A stretch of DNA of 28,879 nt from an uncultured Collinsella sp. (lineage in GTDB: Bacteria; Actinomycetota; Coriobacteriia; Coriobacteriales; Coriobacteriaceae): contig CAAFEX010000065.1 of assembly GCA_900762015.1 (NCBI GenBank), positions 1 to 28,879 of the forward strand. The letters run 5' to 3'. Below, piece by piece: positions 1-7,886 of this stretch. Within the stretch, counting starts at the first letter, position 1, and every line of letters starts with the position of its first letter. The notes under the pieces are model-generated. The model saw only the letters and a program-made list of their open reading frames with translations. It did no database searches and had not been told where the DNA came from. A program made the position numbers and the translations under genes.

Positions 1-93
1 GGAGGCCCCGTTCGCCCGAAGCTTTTCCCATTGCGCGACTTCTGGCAAAGCCAGGTGAGCGCAAGGGAAAAGCGTAGGGCGAACGGGGCCTCC
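1..93. repeat. Long compound hairpin (inverted repeat) downstream of fba
   Basis: The first 17 bases (GGAGGCCCCGTTCGCCC) are exactly the reverse complement of 77-93. Inside them, 21-29 pairs with 65-73 (GCTTTTCCC/GGGAAAAGC), 31-36 pairs with 59-64 (TTGCGC/GCGCAA), and 42-46 pairs with 50-54 around an AAA loop. Together these give a rod of about 37 base pairs with small internal loops. It lies 21 bases past the fba stop codon on the minus strand, so it could end or stabilise the fba transcript. Any T run would lie outside the window. It could equally be a copy of an interspersed palindromic element; that is inference. Confidence 0.8.
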
Positions 94-114
94 GACGGGA
101 AGTTAAACCGCTAC

Positions 115-981
115 TTACGCCTTGTTGACGGAGCCAAACTCCTCCATGAGCTCCTTGGTGCGGGCAACGATGTTGTCGCGACCAGGCTTGAGGAGCTTGC
201 GGGGGTCAAAGCCCTTGCCCTGCTGATCCTTGCCAGCCTCGATATACTCGCGAACGCCCTTGGCGAAGACGAGCTGCAGGTCGGTGTTGACGTTGATCTT
301 GGAGATACCCAGGGAGATGGCCTTCTTGATCTGATCCTCGGGGATGCCGGTGCCACCGTGCAGAACGAGGGGCAGGTCGCCGGTCTCGGCCTTGATCTCG
401 CCCAGACGCTCGAAGGAAAGGCCAGCCCAGTCGGCGGGATACACGCCGTGGATGTTGCCGATACCGCAGGCGAGGAAGTCGACGCCCAGGTCAGCAATCT
501 GCTTGCACTCAGCGGGGTCAGCGAGCTCGCCGTTGGAGGTCACGCCGTCCTCGGTGCCGCCGATGCCGCCGACCTCGGCCTCGATGGACATGCCCTTGGA
601 GTGGGCAAGCTCAACGAGCTCCTTGGTGCGGTCGAGGTTAAGCTGGAAGGTCTCCTCGTGAGAGCCGTCATACATGATGGACGTGAAGCCGGCCTCGATG
701 CACTTGAAGCAGTCCTCGTAAGAACCGTGATCGAGGTGAAGGGCGACGGGAACGGTAACGCCCGTGGCCTCGACGGCAGCCTTGACCATGTCGGCGCAGA
801 CCTTGAAACCGCCCATCCACTTGGCGGCACCAGCGGTGCACTGAAGGATCAGCGGAGACTTGGCCTCCTCGGCGGCCTGGAGAATAGCCAGGGTCCACTC
901 GAGGTTGTTGGTGTTGAAGGCACCGAGAGCGTACTTGCCGGCCTCGGCCTTCTTGAGCATGTCTGCTGCGTTGACGAGCAT
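115..981 (-). CDS. fba: Class II fructose-1,6-bisphosphate aldolase
   Basis: This 288-residue enzyme would reversibly cleave fructose-1,6-bisphosphate to dihydroxyacetone phosphate and glyceraldehyde-3-phosphate in the cytosol (glycolysis and gluconeogenesis). Class II zinc-aldolase signatures are visible. HLDHG at residues 82-86 carries the catalytic Asp and a zinc-ligand His. EAEVGGIGGTEDG matches the second family signature. LHGGTGIP supplies another metal-ligand His and the phosphate loop, and NVNTDL sits near the C-terminus. Length is typical of the shorter, Bacillus-like class II enzymes. The frame stays open further upstream, but the ATG at 981 has an AGGAG motif just upstream, and family proteins begin about here (MLVNAADML). 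It appears monocistronic, with its own promoter at about 1,022-1,049 and a long hairpin after the stop. The family is certain. Substrate specificity (fructose versus tagatose bisphosphate) is slightly less so. Confidence 0.95.
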   Translation of the reverse strand: MLVNAADMLKKAEAGKYALGAFNTNNLEWTLAILQAAEEAKSPLILQCTAGAAKWMGGFKVCADMVKAAVEATGVTVPVALHLDHGSYEDCFKCIEAGFTSIMYDGSHEETFQLNLDRTKELVELAHSKGMSIEAEVGGIGGTEDGVTSNGELADPAECKQIADLGVDFLACGIGNIHGVYPADWAGLSFERLGEIKAETGDLPLVLHGGTGIPEDQIKKAISLGISKINVNTDLQLVFAKGVREYIEAGKDQQGKGFDPRKLLKPGRDNIVARTKELMEEFGSVNKA

Positions 982-1021
982 AAAAGAAACCTCCTGTAAG
1001 GTTGCTCCGATAACGCCTGAG

Positions 1022-1049
1022 ATTTTACCACGACATACCCGAGCATAAA
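1022..1049 (-). promoter_or_regulatory. Candidate fba promoter with overlapping palindrome
   Basis: On the minus strand a TAAAAT -10 box (1022-1027) lies 16 bases from TTTATG (1044-1049), which matches the -35 consensus in 3 of 6 positions. This would start the transcript about 35 bases before the fba ATG. The perfect palindrome AAACGTTCGTTT (1047-1058) overlaps the -35 box and could be an operator. Both readings are inference from sequence pattern. Confidence 0.4.
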
Positions 1050-1175
1050 CGTTCGTTTGTTCACGAATACCATCCGATTGGACAAATTTTGACCGTTTGC
1101 CCCACAGAATCGACCCACTGGGGAAAATAGCTTGACGATTGAGCGGTCTTCGTGGTTCGAAAGACGGCTTCGAGC

Positions 1176-1859
1176 CTACATCTGCATAAACGGATTCTGC
1201 ATAAGTTCGCGCGCCATCGTGGTCGAATCGCCATGGCCCGTCAAGCAAACGGTATCGGGCGGAAGCGTCTTGGCAAGTTTGGAGAGCGAGCGCATAATCG
1301 CCGCCTCGTCACCGCCGGAAAGATCGGTACGACCGTGGCTGCCCGGGAAAAGCGTGTCGCCCACAAAGGCGATGTTCCCCTGCTCGGTCGCGGCGAACAG
1401 GACGATGCCGCCCGGCGTATGCCCCGGCGTCTCAATCACCTGCAGGCAGACGTCGCCCACCTCGATTGTATCGCCCTCGGCAAGCAAACGCGTCGGCTCA
1501 CCCGGATCGGGCGTCTCGATGCCCCACATGGCGCGCTGCTCCTCGATATTTGCGCGAGGTACCGTCACGTCCTTAGCGCACAACTCATATAGTGCGCCGT
1601 CGCCAACAACAGCTCGAACCCCGGCGACCCCGCCAACATGGTCGGCATGGCCGTGCGTGCAGACAGAGCCGAGTACGCGCACCTCGGGATGCGCGGTGCG
1701 GATATACTCCACAAGACGCTCGCCCTCCCACGCCGGATCGACGATTAAGCACTCGTCATTCGAAATCACGGCGTAACTGTTGGTCTGAATCGGGCCGTTG
1801 ACGAGTGCCTCAATCGAAGCTGCACCTCGGGGTGTCAGGTCCAAAGTCATATCGCCCAT
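1176..1859 (-). CDS. MBL-fold metallo-hydrolase (glyoxalase II-like)
   Basis: A 227-residue metallo-beta-lactamase-fold hydrolase, probably cytosolic. The binuclear metal site is complete: HGHADH at residues 69-74, a His in TPGHTPGG at about 149, the bridging Asp in GDTLFPG at about 170, and a final His in TGHGD at about 211. This arrangement is that of the glyoxalase II/YcbL-like branch, whose members hydrolyse thioesters such as S-lactoylglutathione. No glutathione-binding C-terminal domain is present, so the substrate is unknown. Three in-frame ATGs lie at 1865, 1859 and 1850. I chose 1859 because AAGGAGG is 8 bases upstream of it but only 2 from the first. It lies downstream of rel in the same direction, after a hairpin, so it may receive read-through. 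Confidence 0.88.
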   Translation of the reverse strand: MGDMTLDLTPRGAASIEALVNGPIQTNSYAVISNDECLIVDPAWEGERLVEYIRTAHPEVRVLGSVCTHGHADHVGGVAGVRAVVGDGALYELCAKDVTVPRANIEEQRAMWGIETPDPGEPTRLLAEGDTIEVGDVCLQVIETPGHTPGGIVLFAATEQGNIAFVGDTLFPGSHGRTDLSGGDEAAIMRSLSKLAKTLPPDTVCLTGHGDSTTMARELMQNPFMQM

Positions 1860-1881
1860 GCGCATACCCTCCTTCTAAAAT

Positions 1882-1913
1882 ACGTTCGAGGCACCAAACG
1901 ATGCCTCGAACGT
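1882..1913 (-). terminator. Rho-independent terminator-like hairpin after rel
   Basis: A perfect 12-bp stem (ACGTTCGAGGCA at 1882-1893 and its complement at 1902-1913) encloses an 8-base loop. On the minus strand it is followed by ATTTTAG. It sits between the rel stop and the MBL-fold gene. The T run is short and runs straight into that gene's ribosome-binding site, so termination may be partial. Confidence 0.7.
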
Positions 1914-1947
1914 AACCAATATCTATGATGCTGAGAGGCTCTCGCAC

Positions 1948-4308
1948 CTACACACGGCGCTTGAGCTGAGCTCCGCCTTCGCCGGGCATAAGACGGCGAG
2001 CGTCGTAGACCGAATCGACACTGCTGATGGAAGCCAGCAGCGGATCCAGACCGCTCGCGTCCGAGATCTCGACCATAAAGCGCAGGGTTGCAATACCCTC
2101 GCGGTTGGTCGACGTGGCGGCAGAAAGGATATTGCCGCCCGCATCGCCAATGGCAATGGTGACATCCTTGAGCAGGCCCATGCGGTCCAGGCACTCGACC
2201 ACGATCTCGACCTGGAAGAGGGTGTCGGCAGCGCCGTCCCACTCCACATCGATCATGCGCTCGGGATGTTCCATAAGACCCTTGACGTTGGGGCAGTTGG
2301 CGCGATGCACCGAAACGCCACGACCGCGCGTGATGAAGCCGACGATGTCGTCACCCGTCACGGGGTTGCAGCAATGAGCCAGACGGACCAGCAGGCCGCT
2401 GTTGCTCTCGCCCTTGACGATAATGCCGTTACTGGCGCTCTTGCCGCGCTTTTGCGGCTTGCGGTTGGAGCCGCGAGCGGGCTGCTTCACGACCTCGGCG
2501 ATAGCCTCGGCCTTGGTGAGCTGTTCCTCGGGCTTGGGGTCCAAGATTTGCTCGACCTTATTGCCCACAGCGCGCGGGGCAACCTTGCCGGCGCCGACGG
2601 CGGCAAACAGGTCCTCGAGCTGCTTAAAGTTAAACTGCTCCGCCACGGCGTTGAGTGCACGCGTCGAACGCGGCGTAGAAATGCCATAGCCACGCTTACG
2701 CAGGTCCTTGGCCAGCATATCGCGACCGGCGGCAGCGTCGTCGTCCTTGGTCGCAGCGGCAAAATAGCGGCGGATCTTTGACTTGGCGGAAGGTGTCTTA
2801 ACGATCTTGAGCCAATCGCGCGACGGCTTGGAACTCTTGTTAGTCAGGATCTCGACACGGTCACCCGTCTTAATCTCGTGCGTGAGCGGAGCCACTGCAC
2901 CGTTGATTTTGGCGCCGACGCAATGGTTTCCCACCTCGGTGTGAACGGCGTAGGCAAAGTCGAGCGGTGTAGAGCCGGCACGAAGCGCCATGACCTCGCC
3001 CTTGGGCGTGAAGACAAAGATCTCTTGATCGAACAGATCGACCTTCAGCGAGTGCAGGTATTCCTTGGCATCGGTGATCTCGTCGGAAGCCGCCCAATCG
3101 AGCGAATGCTTGAGCCAGTTGATCTGGTCGTCCAAACGTTGAGCGTCATTGGTCTTGGAAGCAGACGATCCGCCCGACTTCTTATATAGCCAGTGGGCGG
3201 CAATGCCGTACTCGGCCTGCTCATGCATCTCGTAGGTTCGAATCTGAATCTCGAGCGGACGAGCCGTAGGGCCGATGACCGTCGTGTGGAGCGACTGGTA
3301 GTTATTGACCTTGGGCATGGCGATATAGTCTTTAAAGCGACCAGGCATGGGGTGCCACAGCGTATGCACCGCACCGAGCGTGGAGTAGCAATCGCGCACC
3401 GAATGGGTAATAACGCGCAGCGCCACCAGGTCGTAGATCTCGGAGAACTCCTTGCCCTTGCGCTTCATCTTTTGGTAGATGGACCAATAGTGCTTGGAGC
3501 GGCCGTTGATCTGGAAGTCCTCCAGACCAATGCGGTTGAGTTCATCGGTAAGCGTCTTGATGGTCTCGGCAAGGTAGCGTTCGCGGACCTCGCGCGACTC
3601 AGCTACCATACGCGCGATGCGCTGGTAGGCATCGGGCTCCAGGTAGAAGAAGGACAGGTCCTCGAGCTCCCACTTAATAGAGCTCATGCCCAGGCGGTCG
3701 GCCAAGGGCGCGTACACGTCCATGGTCTCGCGAGCCTTAAACAGGCGACGATCCTCGCGCAGGGCTGCCAGCGTTCGCATGTTGTGCAGACGATCGGCAA
3801 GTTTAACGATGATGACGCGGATGTCCTTGGACATGGCGAGGAACATCTTGCGCAGCGTGAGCGCCTGCTTCTCGTCCATGCTGTCGACTTCGATGTTGGT
3901 GAGCTTGGTCACGCCATCGACGAGCTCGGCCACCGTATCGCCAAACAGGCCGGAAACATCGGTGAGCGAGGTCTCGGTATCCTCGACGGTATCGTGCAGC
4001 AGCGCGGCGCACACCACATCGCAGTCCATCTTGAGATCGGCCAAAATGATGGCAACCTCGACGGGATGGTTAATGTACATCTCGCCCGAGCGGCGCTTTT
4101 GGTTGCAGTGCTTCTCGGCGGCAAAGCAGTAGGCCTGCTCAACCTTAGAAAAGTCGTCCTCATTCATATATTTGAGGCACAGGCGCTCCAGTTTGTCGTA
4201 GCTGTCCGCCATAATCTCGGGCGGCAGCTCATCGGCATGCTTATAGTGCTCCATCTCCGAAAACGGCTGGAGGGTGGAATCATGGGCGGTACGGGCTGCG
4301 GCGTCCAT
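1948..4308 (-). CDS. relA: Bifunctional (p)ppGpp synthetase/hydrolase (Rel/SpoT family)
   Basis: A 786-residue stringent-response enzyme that would make (p)ppGpp from GTP/GDP and ATP on starved ribosomes and also degrade it. Domains in order are an HD hydrolase (about 60-200), the nucleotidyltransferase synthetase (about 260-375), TGS (about 428-490), a middle region (about 500-690) and a C-terminal ACT domain (about 705-786). The hydrolase metal site HDTVED (105-110) is intact. The synthetase carries RFKD (324-327), the RxKD form typical of bifunctional Rel enzymes, rather than the ExDD of synthesis-only RelA. This predicts that both activities are present. The start at 4308 is preceded by AAGGGGG. 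The stop of the upstream recJ-helicase gene is only 16 bases away, so the two are probably cotranscribed. Such enzymes are often named rel or spoT. Family identity is certain. Confidence 0.96.
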   Translation of the reverse strand: MDAAARTAHDSTLQPFSEMEHYKHADELPPEIMADSYDKLERLCLKYMNEDDFSKVEQAYCFAAEKHCNQKRRSGEMYINHPVEVAIILADLKMDCDVVCAALLHDTVEDTETSLTDVSGLFGDTVAELVDGVTKLTNIEVDSMDEKQALTLRKMFLAMSKDIRVIIVKLADRLHNMRTLAALREDRRLFKARETMDVYAPLADRLGMSSIKWELEDLSFFYLEPDAYQRIARMVAESREVRERYLAETIKTLTDELNRIGLEDFQINGRSKHYWSIYQKMKRKGKEFSEIYDLVALRVITHSVRDCYSTLGAVHTLWHPMPGRFKDYIAMPKVNNYQSLHTTVIGPTARPLEIQIRTYEMHEQAEYGIAAHWLYKKSGGSSASKTNDAQRLDDQINWLKHSLDWAASDEITDAKEYLHSLKVDLFDQEIFVFTPKGEVMALRAGSTPLDFAYAVHTEVGNHCVGAKINGAVAPLTHEIKTGDRVEILTNKSSKPSRDWLKIVKTPSAKSKIRRYFAAATKDDDAAAGRDMLAKDLRKRGYGISTPRSTRALNAVAEQFNFKQLEDLFAAVGAGKVAPRAVGNKVEQILDPKPEEQLTKAEAIAEVVKQPARGSNRKPQKRGKSASNGIIVKGESNSGLLVRLAHCCNPVTGDDIVGFITRGRGVSVHRANCPNVKGLMEHPERMIDVEWDGAADTLFQVEIVVECLDRMGLLKDVTIAIGDAGGNILSAATSTNREGIATLRFMVEISDASGLDPLLASISSVDSVYDARRLMPGEGGAQLKRRV

Positions 4309-4324
4309 CGAGGTCCCCCTTCTC

Positions 4325-7300
4325 CTAGGCCCGCGGTACGATCGGGCGGTTAACTTTGGCTAGCATATCAGAAGCGCACGAATCGAGCGCCCAGCTCCGG
4401 AAAGCCGAAAACTCCATGCGCGAGCGCAAGCCCTCCAAATAGCGAATTGACCTGCTCAATTGCACGCGGCCGGGGTTTTCGGCCATCGCGATGCGACGAG
4501 TGTCGTTAAACCCCGAAACTCGACAGAAACCAAGCTCTTCGAAGATTCCCAGGCCGCTTTCCACCGAACGCTCGTCGACCGGTGTGCGAGCATCGATGGC
4601 AAGGCACATCTGCGCGATGTCGATATCGCTCGCGCTAAAGAAATCGTCCCCGGTCTTGCCGCGGTTGGAGCGCCACATGGTCTGCAGCGCGCGATAGAGC
4701 GTGACGAGCTCGTCGCGCTCGGGCGCATAGCAGTCGAGTAGGCGCTCGTTAATACGGGCGTCACGCGACGAATAGAGTAGATGGATCACGGCGGGTTGGC
4801 CATCGCGACCGGCGCGGCCGCTCATCTGGTTAAACTCAATGCCGCCAAACGGCATGTGATAGAGCACGACATGGCGAATATCGGGAAAGTTGACGCCCTC
4901 GCCAAAGGCGGATGTCGAGACGATGCAGCTGAGGCTGCCGTCTCGAAACGCCTCCTCTACGCGATGGCGGTCGGTGCGCGTAAGGCCAGCGTTATAGAAC
5001 GCGATACGGGTCGCACAGTCGGGAACGCGTTTGCGTAGTGTCTTGGCGAGCGCCACGGACTGGTCGCGCGAATTGACGTAAATGACGGTCTTCTCCCCCG
5101 TCGCCACGATCGACACCAAACGGTTCTCGCGACTTGCAAGATCACGGTCGTCCTCGAGCTGCAGGTTCTCGCGCACCGTCTCGTCGACCACCGTGTGAGT
5201 GATCGGAAGCATGCGGGCAAGCTCGGCCACGACCGGAGCCGTCGCGGTGGCCGTCGCGGCCATAACGACCGGGTCGCCCAGGGCTTTGAGGATATCGGGC
5301 ATGTCGAGATAGGCGCTGCGGTCGCCGCCCTTGGCAAGGCCAGCGTGGTGCGCCTCATCGATAACGACAAAACCGATGCGCCCCGAACGCGCAAAGCGGT
5401 CGCGGTGAATGGACAGGAACTCGGGCGTCGTGAGCACGATGCCGGTACGGCCCGAAGCCAAGCCGGCAAACACGTCATCGCGCGCCGCCTCCACGGTCTC
5501 GCCGGTCAGCACGCCAACGCCAATGCCAAGCGATGCCATCGTCGACGAGAGGTGATAGGCCTGGTCGGCAACAAGCGCACGCAGCGGATAGACAAAGATG
5601 CTCGCACGTCCGCGAAGCACCGCCTCACGCGCGGCATGTACATGGAAGATGAGCGACTTGCCGCGCCCCGTTCCCATAACGGCCAGAATACTTTGGTGAT
5701 CGGCCAGGGCATCGAGCGCCTCGACCTGCGCGCGGTGCGGCTGGTTCGAGCCGATAAAGCTATGGATAAGCGAGCGCGTGAGCTCGGTATAGGAAAGCTG
5801 GGCGAGCGTCTCGCGCTTGCGCGACTCCAGGCGCAGGCCAGAATCCGCCGGCTGCACGCCACGACGAAGCTCGCATGCCGGATCGTCGACGCCGGGCAGC
5901 GTGGTATCGCGGACCAGAACATCCTTGATCATGAGCTTGGGCTTCACACGCCCCTGCCAATGCTCGGCAACGGCCTCGAACACCAAGTCGACAGCGCTAT
6001 CGCAGTTGATGAGCTTATCGATTTGCGGCACGCGGAACATGATGGCCGGCACGCTCGCGGCTCCATCGGTCGCCACAAAGCGCATGTGCTCGCCGGTTTT
6101 GCCCACCACGGCGCGATCGCACATCGTCACGCCCTCGGCGGCCAGCAGCGGCACCTTGTTGCCCTGGCCAAACGGCTCAAGACGGGAAATCTGCTCTATA
6201 GTCTCGATATTCAGCTCGGAAAGGTCGACCGTGGCGGCAACCTCGTCGATGTCTTCAAAGTCCTCAGCGGGAATCTCCGATAGCACGGCGGAAAGGCGAC
6301 GACGGAATTCATCGAGCTTGGATGCCTCGATGGTCACACCCACCGCACCGGCATGTCCGCCGCGACGAATCAGCAGGTCGGAACAGCGCTCGACGGCGTC
6401 AAACAGGTTAACTTTGCCCACCGAGCGACCAGAGCCGCGCGCGATACCGTCCTCGATCGAGAACAGCAGCGCCGGCACGTGATAGCGGTTGGTCAGACGG
6501 CTTGCCACGATGCCCTTGACGCCCTCGTGCCAGCCTTCGCCGCCCACAACGATCGCGCGCCCGCCGTCATAGGTCTCCTCGACCTTTGCCATGGCATCGC
6601 GCGTGAGCTCCGCCTCGATCTCACGGCGCTGGCGGTTGATTTCCTCGAGCTCAGCCGCCAGCGCGCTTGCTTCGATGGGATTGCGGGCAAGCAGCAGGTC
6701 GAGCGCCAGCTTGGGATCGGCCATGCGGCCGGCAGCGTTTAAGCGGGGAATGAGCGAGAATGACAGGCCATCCGCCGTAATGCTCGAAAGGTCCGCCTTG
6801 GCAAGCGCGGCAAGCGCGATATAGCCGGGGCGAGCGGTTACGCGCATCTGCTGGATGCCCTCGGCAACCAGCGCGCGGTTCTCGGGCGTGAGCGGCATCA
6901 TGTCGGACACGGTGCCCAGCGCCGCGACCTCGATTAGCGAACGCCAATACGACGGCTTGCCCAGGCGCTCACCCAGGACTTGCACCAGCTTGAGCGCCAC
7001 ACCAGCACCGGCAAGCTCGCGCGAGGGGCCCTCGTCCTCGAGCTTGGGGTCGGTCAGGGGCACACCCTGCGGCACCTGGTCGGAGGGCTCGTGATGGTCC
7101 GTGACCACCAAATCGATCCCCAGGTCCTCCAAATAGGAAACCTCTTCCTTGGCGGCAATGCCGTTATCGACGGTCACGATCAGCTGGGGGCGAGCGAGCT
7201 CGTTAATGCGATCGAGTGCCGCGCGCGAAAGACCGTAGCCCTCATCAAAGCGATGCGGAATAAACGGCGTGACATCGGCGCCAAACGTGCGCAGCGCCTC

Positions 7301-7612
7301 GGTCAACAGGCAGGTCGACGTAATACCGTCAACGTCAAAATCGCCAAAGACTGCAATGTGCTCGTGGTTGCGAATAGCACGCTCGACGCGGTCGGCAACG
7401 ACCGACATGCCCGGGATAATGAGTGGGTCGGCCCAGTCGCGATCAAGCGAAGGCGTCAAAAACAATTGGCCCTCTTTGATGGAGTCAATGCCGTGCGCGA
7501 CCATAATGCGCGCCACCAGCCCGGGAATGCCCAGACCAGCCGAAAGCTCCTTTTCGAGCTCGGGGTTTTGCTGAGCGACCGCCCAGCGATGCGTCGTCTT
7601 AAGCGATGACAT
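4325..7612 (-). CDS. recJ: RecJ exonuclease fused to a RecQ-like DEAH helicase
   Basis: A 1,095-residue DNA-repair protein. Residues 1-570 are RecJ, the 5'-3' single-strand DNA exonuclease: DHH-domain motifs GDFDVDG (90-96), TVDNGI (147-152) and TDHHEPSD (171-178), then a DHHA1 domain with GGEGWHEGVKG and RRGGHAGAVG (417-426), then an OB-like region. Residues 600-1,000 are a superfamily 2 helicase: GTGRGKS Walker A (647-653), DEAH (752-755), AATATA (motif III), STSAFGEGVNF (motif V) and QMSGRAGRDG (motif VI). This resembles RecQ, but no HRDC domain is evident in the C-terminal tail. The fusion would couple unwinding to resection in one chain. I chose ATG 7612 over the in-frame GTG at 7657 because AGGGGTGGG precedes it and RecJ homology begins here. 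That binding site is partly held in a CCCCT/AGGGG hairpin. It is followed at once by rel. Confidence 0.93.
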   Translation of the reverse strand: MSSLKTTHRWAVAQQNPELEKELSAGLGIPGLVARIMVAHGIDSIKEGQLFLTPSLDRDWADPLIIPGMSVVADRVERAIRNHEHIAVFGDFDVDGITSTCLLTEALRTFGADVTPFIPHRFDEGYGLSRAALDRINELARPQLIVTVDNGIAAKEEVSYLEDLGIDLVVTDHHEPSDQVPQGVPLTDPKLEDEGPSRELAGAGVALKLVQVLGERLGKPSYWRSLIEVAALGTVSDMMPLTPENRALVAEGIQQMRVTARPGYIALAALAKADLSSITADGLSFSLIPRLNAAGRMADPKLALDLLLARNPIEASALAAELEEINRQRREIEAELTRDAMAKVEETYDGGRAIVVGGEGWHEGVKGIVASRLTNRYHVPALLFSIEDGIARGSGRSVGKVNLFDAVERCSDLLIRRGGHAGAVGVTIEASKLDEFRRRLSAVLSEIPAEDFEDIDEVAATVDLSELNIETIEQISRLEPFGQGNKVPLLAAEGVTMCDRAVVGKTGEHMRFVATDGAASVPAIMFRVPQIDKLINCDSAVDLVFEAVAEHWQGRVKPKLMIKDVLVRDTTLPGVDDPACELRRGVQPADSGLRLESRKRETLAQLSYTELTRSLIHSFIGSNQPHRAQVEALDALADHQSILAVMGTGRGKSLIFHVHAAREAVLRGRASIFVYPLRALVADQAYHLSSTMASLGIGVGVLTGETVEAARDDVFAGLASGRTGIVLTTPEFLSIHRDRFARSGRIGFVVIDEAHHAGLAKGGDRSAYLDMPDILKALGDPVVMAATATATAPVVAELARMLPITHTVVDETVRENLQLEDDRDLASRENRLVSIVATGEKTVIYVNSRDQSVALAKTLRKRVPDCATRIAFYNAGLTRTDRHRVEEAFRDGSLSCIVSTSAFGEGVNFPDIRHVVLYHMPFGGIEFNQMSGRAGRDGQPAVIHLLYSSRDARINERLLDCYAPERDELVTLYRALQTMWRSNRGKTGDDFFSASDIDIAQMCLAIDARTPVDERSVESGLGIFEELGFCRVSGFNDTRRIAMAENPGRVQLSRSIRYLEGLRSRMEFSAFRSWALDSCASDMLAKVNRPIVPRA

Positions 7613-7720
7613 AGGCACCCACCCCTGATAGGGGCAGGTCGCCGCGATACCTCTCACGGTTCATAGCGATGAGTCCTCTGTGTATGCCCGCTTCGGCAGG
7701 CAGATCTGTTGAACGGATTT

Positions 7721-7749
7721 ATTATACCGTGCAGCGCGGACGCAAAACG
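7721..7749 (-). promoter_or_regulatory. Probable promoter of the recJ-rel operon
   Basis: The minus strand has a perfect TATAAT (7721-7726) preceded by GG, with a weak -35 (CGTTTT at 7744-7749) 17 bases upstream. The predicted transcript starts near 7,714, leaving a leader of about 100 bases. The leader contains a 6-bp hairpin at 7686-7701 and the small RBS hairpin just ahead of recJ. The leader also has an out-of-frame ATG (7664) opening a 21-codon frame that overlaps the recJ start codon. Confidence 0.6.
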
Positions 7750-7791
7750 CCGCGGTGCGCCGCGGTTTCGGCAAACGATGGCGGTAATGGT

Positions 7792-7806
7792 CTCGAAATA
7801 ATCGAG
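7792..7806. promoter_or_regulatory. Palindrome in the divergent recJ/BASS intergenic region
   Basis: CTCGA and TCGAG flank AATAA, giving a perfect 5-5-5 inverted repeat 80 bases upstream of the plus-strand transporter gene. It sits where an operator for that gene could lie. The rest of the divergent gap (7,750-7,886) has a doubled GCCGCGG motif but no convincing plus-strand promoter boxes. Function is inferred only from position. Confidence 0.3.
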
Positions 7807-7886
7807 CGTTTCAGCCGCACGGACGCATACGAGCGTCTAGCATATCCATACAAACGAGTTCGCGGATAAAGGGAGTCACGGGACAT

